Source: DATJUF01 sp035524095
GTDB taxonomy: Bacteria > Desulfobacterota > Binatia > Binatales > Binataceae
Length of the DNA: 5,096 bases
Direction of reading: 5' to 3'
Assembly (NCBI GenBank): GCA_035524095.1
Contig: DATKPK010000196.1
Coordinates: forward strand, 1-5,096
The position numbers and the translations under genes are program-made. How positions within the stretch are numbered: the first letter of the stretch is position 1; each line of letters begins with the position of its first letter. The notes under the pieces were generated by a model. The model saw nothing but the letters and a program-made list of their open reading frames with translations, made no database searches and was not told the DNA's origin. Positions 1-5,089 of the stretch are shown in pieces.

Positions 1-1
1 T

Positions 2-1306
2 CCGCTGATCAGACCTGATCAGGAGCTTACACTCGAGCAGGCAATCAGGGTGGCGCTGGCGAATCATCCGAAGATGAGAGAGGCGGCGGCGAATACCGGC
101 GCCGCAGGGGAAAGGGTCGGAGAAGCCAGATCGTACCTTGGGCCGCAGTTGTTTGGTACGGGACAGTATTTACGGAGTACGGACAACGGTATCGGAAACA
201 CACAATACTACAATGCTGACGGGGCTTTTCCACGGGTGAGCGGCACGAATCACAATCTCGCGGCTGATGACACGTCGGCGAGCTGGGACACCAGTAACAA
301 CTATATGGGAGGTCTCGCGCTTTCGCAGTTTCTACTCGATTTTGGCCGCCGGCATGGATATGTAGCGCAGCGGCAGTTTGAAGCAGCGGCGACTGCGGCG
401 GATCAGCAACTCACGGAGCTAGATCTCATATTCGAGGTATCGCAGCGATATTTCGCGGTGTTGCAGGCCAAGCAGCTCATTCGGGTTTATCAAGAGGCGG
501 TGGAACAGCGTCAATATCATCTGCATGAAGCACAAGAGAAATCGAAGGCGGGACTGCGGCCACAAATCGATGTTTATGTGACGCAGGCCGAGCTCGAGCG
601 GGCTCAACTCGGATTAGAGGAGGCGCGAAATAGCTATTCGGACGCTCGCGTAGGACTCGATAACGCAATGGGGCTGAGCGACATGGCGCCGCCGTACCAT
701 CTGGCGGATGTGCTGAGCTATTCAGAGATAAAAGGTGACGCGAAGTCACTGATTGGACAGGCGATGCAGGCGCGGCCAGATCTAAAAGCGATGCAAGATC
801 AGGCAAGCGCGATGGGGGCCAGAATAACTGAATACAGGAGTGACTACTTTCCGACGGTGAACGCGCTGGCAGGTTATTCGGGGATGGGAACAGGGCTGCC
901 GACGGCAAATAACTTCAATGCAGGGATTCTCATAACCTGGCCGATCTTCAACAGCTTTCTGACGCACGACCAGATAGCTGAGGCGGATTACTCGAGGCGT
1001 TCGATCGAGGCGGCAATCGAGGACCTGCGCCAACAGATAGTTCTTCAAGTGCAGACGACGTTTTTGAATTGGCAGGATTCACTGAAGGCGCTGCAATTTG
1101 CCCAGCGGGCGCTGGAGGCTTCACGGGTAGAACTGGAGCTCGCCCAAAAGCGCTACGAGACGGGACTGACTGACATAGTTGAACTGGAAGATGCGCAGCG
1201 TCACTACACCGAAGATGATGCGAAGTATGCGACGGCTTTGTATGGAGTTGCAGTTAACAAGGCGGCGCTCGATCAGGCGACGGCGCATTCATTGGCCGAT
1301 TTGTGA
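2..1306 (+). CDS. TolC-family outer membrane efflux protein (5' end outside the window)
   Basis: This is the outer-membrane channel component of a tripartite efflux or type I secretion system, spanning the outer membrane and periplasm. The frame is open from base 2, giving 434 visible residues. The first residues (LTLEQAIRVALANHP) are the classic start of the first OEP repeat, so the GTG at position 50 is not the start; the true start and signal peptide lie upstream. Numbering from base 2, repeat one covers roughly residues 9-225, with a GLALSQFLLDFGRR strand near 104 and a long helix with VTQAELERAQ near 193. Repeat two covers roughly 249-425, with a WPIFNSF strand near 313 and the typical RYETGLTDIVELEDAQ segment at 384-399. 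The two-fold repeat of helices and paired strands is diagnostic of the family. The stress-protein gene follows after 6 nt and is probably cotranscribed. The substrate cannot be deduced; adaptor and pump genes would be expected upstream. Confidence 0.93.
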   Translation, partial: PLIRPDQELTLEQAIRVALANHPKMREAAANTGAAGERVGEARSYLGPQLFGTGQYLRSTDNGIGNTQYYNADGAFPRVSGTNHNLAADDTSASWDTSNNYMGGLALSQFLLDFGRRHGYVAQRQFEAAATAADQQLTELDLIFEVSQRYFAVLQAKQLIRVYQEAVEQRQYHLHEAQEKSKAGLRPQIDVYVTQAELERAQLGLEEARNSYSDARVGLDNAMGLSDMAPPYHLADVLSYSEIKGDAKSLIGQAMQARPDLKAMQDQASAMGARITEYRSDYFPTVNALAGYSGMGTGLPTANNFNAGILITWPIFNSFLTHDQIAEADYSRRSIEAAIEDLRQQIVLQVQTTFLNWQDSLKALQFAQRALEASRVELELAQKRYETGLTDIVELEDAQRHYTEDDAKYATALYGVAVNKAALDQATAHSLADL

Positions 1307-1308
1307 GG
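1305..1308 (+). promoter_or_regulatory. Ribosome binding site (GAGG) overlapping the upstream stop codon
   Basis: GAGG lies four bases before the ATG at 1313 and shares two bases with the TGA stop of the TolC-family gene. It supports the 1313 start and suggests translational coupling of the two genes. The spacing is slightly short but acceptable. Confidence 0.55.
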
Positions 1309-1312
1309 CGTC

Positions 1313-1771
1313 ATGCTTGGATACAAGAAAATAGCTTGTGCACTCGATTTTGATGATTATGCAACGGCGACATTGCGGGTCGCGGCGGCGATTGCGAAAG
1401 AGAGTAACGCGCTACTTTGTATATTACATATCGCGCGCATACCAGCGCAGGATATGGATGTTCCGGTGCCATTTCCACCTAATCCTTGGTGGGAGAGGGT
1501 GGCGCGGACACGGCTCGAAGAGCTAGTCCGGCAGAGCTTGATTGGCGATGTGCAGATCGAGATCAGCGTAGTAAGCGGTTTGCCTGACCTCGACATAGTA
1601 AGGGTGGCGGCGCGACTCGGCGTCGATTTGATCATCATGGCTACGCACGGCCGCAGCGGCTTCGGCCATCTCATATTCGGCAGCGTAGCCGAACATGTAA
1701 TTCGCGAAGCAGCCTGTCCGGTGCTGACGCTAAGGCCACCCAAGCAACCGGCGGCGCATCCTGGGAGTTAA
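1313..1771 (+). CDS. Universal stress protein, UspA family, single domain
   Basis: This is a cytoplasmic nucleotide-binding stress protein of 152 residues, the usual length of a single-domain Usp. The N-terminal strand KIACALDFDD carries the acidic residue (D12) that contacts adenine in ATP-binding members. The C-terminal half has the ATP-binding signature: A110-T-H-G113, nine residues, then G123-S124, followed by AEHVIREAACPVLTLR, which closes the Rossmann-like alpha/beta fold. The first glycine of the consensus G-2x-G-9x-G-(S/T) is replaced by alanine, a common variant. This suggests an ATP-binding type rather than the non-binding UspA type. The start is fixed by a GAGG four bases upstream, 6 nt after the efflux gene, so the two are probably one operon. 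The short tail after the domain (PPKQPAAHPGS) is encoded inside an inverted repeat, and the TAA overlaps the stop of the opposing barrel gene. The stress it responds to is not visible. Confidence 0.93.
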   Translation: MLGYKKIACALDFDDYATATLRVAAAIAKESNALLCILHIARIPAQDMDVPVPFPPNPWWERVARTRLEELVRQSLIGDVQIEISVVSGLPDLDIVRVAARLGVDLIIMATHGRSGFGHLIFGSVAEHVIREAACPVLTLRPPKQPAAHPGS

Positions 1772-1788
1772 AATGGGATGCGGCCGGT
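1747..1788. terminator. Imperfect inverted repeat at the convergent junction, possible bidirectional terminator
   Basis: ACCGGC (1747-1752) pairs with GCCGGT (1783-1788) and CGCATCC (1755-1761) pairs with GGATGCG (1776-1782). This gives a 13-bp stem interrupted only by a two-base bulge (GG, 1753-1754) and a 14-nt loop. Both opposing stop codons (1768-1771) sit in the loop. Neither strand has a U-tract after the stem, so it is not a textbook intrinsic terminator. A shared hairpin that ends or stabilises both convergent transcripts is the simplest reading. The pairing is seen directly; the function is inferred. Confidence 0.5.
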
Positions 1789-2670
1789 AGCAATCACCGC
1801 GTGATTGTAGGCTGGATTCGAAGTGACGGCCACCTGGTAGCCGGCACCGAAGGTCACGCCGACACGGTGATATATTGGAATCCGGCCGATTAGCAAGCCA
1901 GGCGTGAGGAAGACCTGTGTTTGGCCTTCACGCTCGCCGTTCGGCCACCAAGTATAGTTCACCTCAAATTCGGGCCAGAAGAGCGGGTGGATGTGATACT
2001 GGAAGGCCGTGTTCCATGCGAGCGGCATCCCGATGCGCTGCAGTCCGCCGTCCGGCAATGCGATACCTGCGGTCGTTTGGAAATCGAAGTCGCCGAAGCC
2101 TTTGCCGCCCGCGATCGTTGGAGTGAAGACGCCGTGACGCTGGCTATTGCCGTCGTCGCCGGTCGGGGCACTGAAGCCCATGAAAGCTGTCAAGATATAA
2201 TTGCCGTTGTCTTCATTCGCGGAGAGGATGCGGTACTTGATAAGGAACGTCTCGTCGGCCCAGCCGTCGGTATCGCCGCCCGGCCGCTGTGTGCCGTTAT
2301 GCGCGTTCCACGCAGGGACCCCGAGAATGATCTCTGTGTTCTGAAAGGGGATCAGCTCAAGACCTTTGCCGTTCCCGAAAATATCTTCGGTCGCGCCGTA
2401 ACGCTGCGACTCCCATACCTGGTCGTAGCGAAACTCTTCTTCGAGCCGCGGAGTGACAGTGACCAGAGGGGTGACCCATCGGGGTTGCTCGCTCTGGATT
2501 TGCGTGACGCGGGGAAACCAGTTAGCGAAGTACTCGACGACAGAATCGCCGAAAGATGATCCCCCACTTTGCGCCAAACAAGGCGCTGGCTTAAGGCCCA
2601 AGGTGAAGACCAGGCTTGCTGCGAAAATGAATAAGAGGAGAGCGTTGGAACGACGGCTTATCCGATTCAT
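1768..2670 (-). CDS. Secreted outer-membrane beta-barrel protein, MetA/transporter-like, function unknown
   Basis: The protein has 300 residues with a clear Sec signal peptide: basic start (RISRR), hydrophobic core from about residue 10 to 26, and likely cleavage after A33 in the CLA-QS region. The mature part is rich in alternating hydrophobic/aromatic strands separated by Gly/Asn/Asp turns (for example NYILTAFMGFSAPTGDD, FEVNYTWWPNG and YHRVGVTFGAGYQV). It ends in phenylalanine (GRIPF), the usual C-terminal signal for outer-membrane barrel insertion. Overall it resembles the diverse outer-membrane proteins grouped near the 'MetA-pathway of phenol degradation' family, but I do not recognise a specific orthologue or substrate. 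The start is the first in-frame ATG before the signal peptide; no good Shine-Dalgarno is visible. It is convergent with the stress gene (stops overlap) and lies 89 nt downstream of the truncated SDR on the same strand. Confidence 0.8.
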   Translation of the reverse strand: MNRISRRSNALLLFIFAASLVFTLGLKPAPCLAQSGGSSFGDSVVEYFANWFPRVTQIQSEQPRWVTPLVTVTPRLEEEFRYDQVWESQRYGATEDIFGNGKGLELIPFQNTEIILGVPAWNAHNGTQRPGGDTDGWADETFLIKYRILSANEDNGNYILTAFMGFSAPTGDDGNSQRHGVFTPTIAGGKGFGDFDFQTTAGIALPDGGLQRIGMPLAWNTAFQYHIHPLFWPEFEVNYTWWPNGEREGQTQVFLTPGLLIGRIPIYHRVGVTFGAGYQVAVTSNPAYNHAVIATGRIPF

Positions 2671-2707
2671 GACGACGGCATATTGCCATCATGCGTGACG
2701 CAAAGCA

Positions 2708-2738
2708 ATTTTAATGGCGACCGTCTAATGAGCGCCAA
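2708..2738 (-). promoter_or_regulatory. Weak candidate promoter for the barrel gene
   Basis: Read on the minus strand, TTGGCG (2733-2738) and TAAAAT (2708-2713, five of six bases of the -10 consensus) are separated by 19 nt, slightly long for sigma70. They lie upstream of the ATG at 2670. The -35 element falls inside the spacer of the palindrome at 2726-2746, as expected for a repressible promoter. Read-through from the SDR side is the alternative. Confidence 0.25.
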
Positions 2739-2746
2739 TCTCATTA
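2726..2746. repeat. Perfect 7-bp inverted repeat upstream of the barrel gene, operator-like
   Basis: TAATGAG (2726-2732) is mirrored by CTCATTA (2740-2746) with a 7-nt spacer. It is placed in the 89-nt gap between the SDR remnant and the barrel gene, and covers the candidate -35 element. The geometry suits a dimeric regulator (it contains ATGAG-N7-CTCAT, compatible with a LysR-type T-N11-A core). It has no T-run, so it is unlikely to be a terminator for the SDR gene. Inverted repeats of this length also arise by chance in 5 kb, so confidence is low. Confidence 0.35.
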
Positions 2747-2759
2747 TGCGCCACGATAG

Positions 2760-3152
2760 TCAGCCGGGGCTCCGCGTAGCACCGCGCAAGCCGAGAAATC
2801 CCGCGATGATTTGATCAAGGATGCGTGGGGGCAAAACACCCGGCACAGTCCAATTGAGCAAACGGCGCGGTACGACGGTATAGCGGGTGCGCGGCCGGCG
2901 TCCACTGAGAGCCTTCCAGATCACCGATGCGATACGCTCGGGCGGATAGCCTTTGCGGCCGTCAGTGAGCATCTGTTTGCGAAACTTAAGGAGAGCGGGA
3001 TGGTAATCGCTTGCTGCGTAAGGGCTGAGATCGATCGCCTCGGCCTTGTCCCAGATTGGTGTTACCACTGAGCCGGGAGCGACGAGGATGACGTCGACGC
3101 CGTAGAGCATCAGCTCGCGCCGCAGACATTCGGACCATCCTTCGAAGGCGAA
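2760..3152 (-). pseudogene. Short-chain dehydrogenase/reductase, C-terminal half only, interrupted by the IS
   Basis: The visible part begins in the helix after the catalytic YxxxK (FAFEGWSECLRREL) and continues through the beta-6 strand and PG motif (VDVILVAPGSVVTPIW), the substrate-loop region, and a C-terminal tail (LLNWTVPGVLPPRILD) typical of retinol-dehydrogenase-like SDRs. The Rossmann glycine motif (TGxxxGIG), the NNAG motif, the catalytic Ser and the YxxxK are all absent. The frame can be extended to an ATG at 3189-3191, but those first 13 residues have no SDR character and are encoded by the mobile element. An SDR needs its N-terminal half for NAD(P)H binding, so this remnant should be inactive. 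The missing half is predicted on the minus strand beyond the right edge of the window. It may once have been cotranscribed with the barrel gene 89 nt downstream. Confidence 0.85.
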
Positions 3153-3170
3153 TATTTTGGTAATTATCCC

Positions 3171-3199
3171 TTGACTGTATAAGCTGCGCATGGTAAATT
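3171..3199 (+). promoter_or_regulatory. Transposase promoter at the IS left end (sigma70-like, extended -10)
   Basis: TTGACT (3171-3176, five of six -35 bases) is followed after exactly 17 nt by TAAATT (3194-3199, four of six -10 bases), preceded by TGG, an extended -10 signature. The predicted transcription start is about 7 nt after the -10, at the ATG of the transposase (3207), so the mRNA would be leaderless or nearly so. The promoter overlaps the putative terminal inverted repeat (3175-3181), so transposase binding to the end could repress its own expression. Confidence 0.65.
3175..3181 (+). repeat. Left terminal inverted repeat core of the IS (CTGTATA)
   Basis: CTGTATA here is exactly matched in inverted orientation by TATACAG at 5090-5096. 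The match does not extend inward beyond seven bases; any outward extension (TTGA and beyond on the left) cannot be tested because the window stops. It overlaps the transposase promoter. Confidence 0.5.
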
Positions 3200-3206
3200 C
3201 TTTGTC

Positions 3207-4147
3207 ATGCAGATGAAGGATCGCAAATCTTCTACGCGGCGTGCATCTTCGGAATCAACTTACTCCTTGATGGAGTTCATGAGAGATTTCCCGAACGATG
3301 AAGCCTGCCTTCAGCAATTGTGGCGTGACCGATTCTCGCCCGATGGAACCAATGCGCATTGCCCAAAATGCAACGAGTCGCGGGCGTTCAACCGCTACCC
3401 GACTAAGCAGCAACGGCAATCGTGGACGTGCACGGCTTGTGGCCATCACCTGCATCCGACGGCGGGGACCATCTACCACAAATCGTCCACGTCGCTGCAC
3501 CTTTGGTTCTACGCGATGTATTTGATGACAAGCACCCGTTGCGGTATCTCGGCCAAGCAGCTTGAGCGCGAACTTGGCGTTACTTACAAGACTGCCTATC
3601 GGATGTTTCAACAGATTCGCTCTCTGCTCGAAGAGGACATCTATGATCTGGCGGGCGAAATCGAATCCGACGAAATGTACGTAGGTGGGAAGGAAAAGAA
3701 CAAACACGCCAACAAACGCGCGAACGCCGGACGCGGAACAGTCGATAAGCAGCCAGTCTGGGGCGCGGTAGAGCGCGTGGGCGAGTAGTTGCCCGCGCCG
3801 TCTCTGACACTAAGACAACCACGCTCATGCCCAATATGATCGAGCGAGTACTTCCTTCTTCGACGATCTATACCGACGAAGCGCCGATGTACAATCCGCT
3901 GGCTAACATGGGATATGAACACAAGCGAGTCCATCATGCGCAGAAAATCTACGTCGAAGGCGATGCGCACACCAACACGCTTGAAGGCTTTTGGTCTTTG
4001 GTCAAGCGCTGTATCGGTGGCGTTTATCATTCCGTTTCAGACAAGCACTTACAGGCATATTTGAGCGAATATGCGTGGCGCTATAACCATCGCAACGATG
4101 GCCATTCGTCATTCCGTACCCTCATCCTTCGGGCGGCTAGGCCGTGA
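3207..4147 (+). pseudogene. IS1595-family (ISXO2-like, DDE) transposase, single-base frameshift
   Basis: The first segment (3207-3788, 193 codons) has an N-terminal helical region (LMEFMRDFPNDEACLQQL), a zinc ribbon (C52-P-K-C55 and C75-T-A-C78), an HTH-like region (ISAKQLERELGVTYKTAYRM) and the first catalytic aspartate in ESDEMYVGGK (D155). It stops at TAG 3786-3788. The homology continues without a gap in another frame: RVVARAVSDTKTTTL starts at 3782, then the second aspartate in IYTDEAPMYN and the NTLEGFWSLVK block (Asn and Lys of the DDNK-type site), ending at 4147. One base appears lost around 3777-3781; restoring it would give about 313 residues, normal for the family. No convincing slippery heptamer is present, so programmed frameshifting is unlikely, though a sequencing error is possible. 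It would catalyse transposition of the element if intact. ATGs at 3207, 3213 and 3270 are possible starts; the promoter position favours 3207. Confidence 0.9.
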
Positions 4148-4264
4148 TTCCGGCTTTGCTGCTTTCTTCAGATTGTCGAAAAACTCACGCTTGGAAGGGA
4201 CTGGAATATCAATCCGGTCCTCTTCTTTTGGAGCTAGGGTTTTTTGCTTTGCTTCTTTGTCCAT
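4109..4264 (-). CDS. Small highly charged 51-residue ORF inside the IS, function unknown
   Basis: The reading runs from ATG (4262-4264, minus strand) to TGA (4109-4111). The product has 51 residues, of which 25 are charged (9 Lys, 4 Arg, 5 Asp, 7 Glu). It has a Lys/Glu-rich start (MDKEAKQK), a central segment IDIPVPSKREFFDNLKKAAK with one short amphipathic helix, and a Pro/Arg/Lys-rich tail (ESRPSRPKDEG). This low-complexity but organised composition looks more like a real small protein than a random antisense frame, and short charged ORFs next to ISXO2-like transposases are, as far as I remember, recurrent. No strong Shine-Dalgarno is visible. Its 3' end overlaps the transposase 3' end by 39 nt (convergent), and its start lies 5 nt from the divergent start of the 255-residue gene. 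A nucleic-acid- or protein-binding accessory role, or an antitoxin-like partner of the neighbour, is speculation. Confidence 0.5.
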   Translation of the reverse strand: MDKEAKQKTLAPKEEDRIDIPVPSKREFFDNLKKAAKPESRPSRPKDEGTE

Positions 4265-4269
4265 GATCT

Positions 4270-5037
4270 ATGTCTCGTAGTTATGAAGTAAAGCTAGATC
4301 GGGCAGATCAACACTTGCAATCTCTTATTGATGAGATTGCCCGTTGGAAGTTGACTAACCCTTACGCTATCTCTCACGAAATCGATTCTGAAACTGGAGA
4401 CGATGTCGTTCGGTTTAATCGAATCGACCAGCCGCCACGTTTGATTGCCCAACTGATCGGTGACTGCCTCCACAATCTCCGGTGTGTGTTGGATCATTTG
4501 GTCTATGACCTCGCGATTGCGAACAGAGGAACGCTGACGGATGAAGAGTCTAGAGAGACCATGTTTCCCATCTTTATATCGCCCGATGGGTTCAATGCTC
4601 GCGGACTCCGCAGAATCAGATATGTCTCCCTTGCGGTCCAAACAATCATCCAAAGCTTGCAACCTTATCACACTGGGGATGCAGCAATAACGCACTGGCT
4701 TTGGTTGCTTGAGCAACTCCAAAATATCGATAAGCATCGCGCTCTCTTGCTTGCTGTGAGCGCGCAGCATGGCGTCGATGCAACATTTCCTCCTCTCTGC
4801 CGTATCCAATATATCCAATTCCGCAGTGCTGACCTGAGCATACCTAATGCAGAATTCGCACGTTATCGAGTTGTCAGTACCCAAGACGGCGCACGCATGA
4901 AGATGGACGCTAAGCCGATTATTGATATAACCATCAACAACCGGCCCGCACAGGGACGAGAGATCGTCGATCTGCTTAAGAGAATCAGGTTGCACATCAT
5001 CGATGCGGTTCTGCCTGTGCTCAGCGTTCTTTTGTGA
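4270..5037 (+). CDS. Uncharacterised passenger protein with R-x4-H and DKHR motifs
   Basis: The product has 255 residues, no signal peptide and no clear transmembrane helix, so it is probably cytoplasmic. An N-terminal helical segment (KLDRADQHLQSLIDEIARW, residues 8-26) leads to the most striking block, GDCLHNLRCVLDHLVYDLA (64-82), which contains R71-x4-H76. A second conserved-looking block, LWLLEQLQNIDKHRALL (144-160), holds DKHR at 154-157. The C-terminal 80 residues are mixed strands and a final hydrophobic helix. The pattern 'HNLR.ALDHL ... NIDKHR' is one I recall from a widespread family of hypothetical bacterial proteins, but no function is known to me. The R-x4-H spacing matches the Rx4-6H motif of HEPN-fold RNases, which is suggestive only. 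The ATG at 4270 is in keeping with the family start; no ribosome site is seen. Base composition is visibly more AT-rich than the chromosomal genes to the left, supporting acquisition with the element. Confidence 0.72.
   Translation: MSRSYEVKLDRADQHLQSLIDEIARWKLTNPYAISHEIDSETGDDVVRFNRIDQPPRLIAQLIGDCLHNLRCVLDHLVYDLAIANRGTLTDEESRETMFPIFISPDGFNARGLRRIRYVSLAVQTIIQSLQPYHTGDAAITHWLWLLEQLQNIDKHRALLLAVSAQHGVDATFPPLCRIQYIQFRSADLSIPNAEFARYRVVSTQDGARMKMDAKPIIDITINNRPAQGREIVDLLKRIRLHIIDAVLPVLSVLL
4317..4340. repeat. Perfect 8-bp inverted repeat in the 5' coding region of the passenger gene
   Basis: GCAATCTC (4317-4324) and GAGATTGC (4333-4340) are perfect inverted copies with an 8-nt spacer. The site lies about 50 nt inside the 255-residue gene and a similar distance upstream of the divergent 51-residue ORF's start. 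It could be an operator for the pair or an mRNA hairpin. A repeat of this size is about as frequent as chance would give in 5 kb, so it is a candidate only. Confidence 0.3.
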
Positions 5038-5055
5038 TCGAACATCCGGCCTGTC

Positions 5056-5073
5056 GGTGCTCATGATAGCACC
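5056..5073. repeat. 6-bp hairpin after the passenger gene, near the IS right end
   Basis: GGTGCT (5056-5061) pairs with AGCACC (5068-5073) around a 6-nt loop, 18 nt after the stop of the 255-residue gene. No T-run follows on either strand, so it is a poor intrinsic terminator; it may be subterminal structure of the element or chance. The rest of 5038-5096 shows nothing else except the terminal TATACAG. Confidence 0.3.
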
Positions 5074-5089
5074 TCAAGCCGATGGTATC

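Noticed and set aside
5..22. Two CTGATCAG palindromes 10 bp apart at the left edge.
   Set aside because: They lie within the open TolC-family frame and encode ordinary residues before the first OEP repeat; no regulatory role can be supported.
477..908. A 143-codon minus-strand ORF within the TolC-family gene.
   Set aside because: It is antisense to a confidently identified OEP-repeat protein, and its composition is Pro/Ser/Arg-rich and domain-free, as expected for a shadow frame.
1921..2559. A 212-codon plus-strand ORF opposite the outer-membrane barrel gene.
   Set aside because: It is a shadow of a GC-biased coding sequence. The minus-strand product has a signal peptide, strand pattern and C-terminal Phe, while the plus product has nothing recognisable.
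2760..3191. Treating the minus-strand 143-codon ORF as an intact short SDR gene starting at 3191.
   Set aside because: Its first residues are encoded by the IS end, and it lacks the Rossmann glycine motif and the catalytic Ser/Tyr/Lys, so it is a truncated remnant.
3771..3790. Programmed -1 ribosomal frameshifting to make the full transposase.
   Set aside because: The shift direction would fit, but no X-XXY-YYZ slippery heptamer is present, and as far as I know IS1595-family transposases are normally a single ORF. A one-base deletion is simpler.
4071..4280. A 69-codon plus-strand ORF running out of the transposase 3' end.
   Set aside because: It is an alternate frame of the transposase C-terminus and then antisense to the better-supported 51-residue ORF; no plausible start signal or domain.
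4294..5064. A 256-codon ORF on the minus strand covering nearly all of the passenger gene.
   Set aside because: It is in codon register with the plus-strand gene and stays open mainly because that gene uses few TTA, CTA and TCA codons. Its product shows no recognisable domain pattern, whereas the plus-strand product has family-like motifs.
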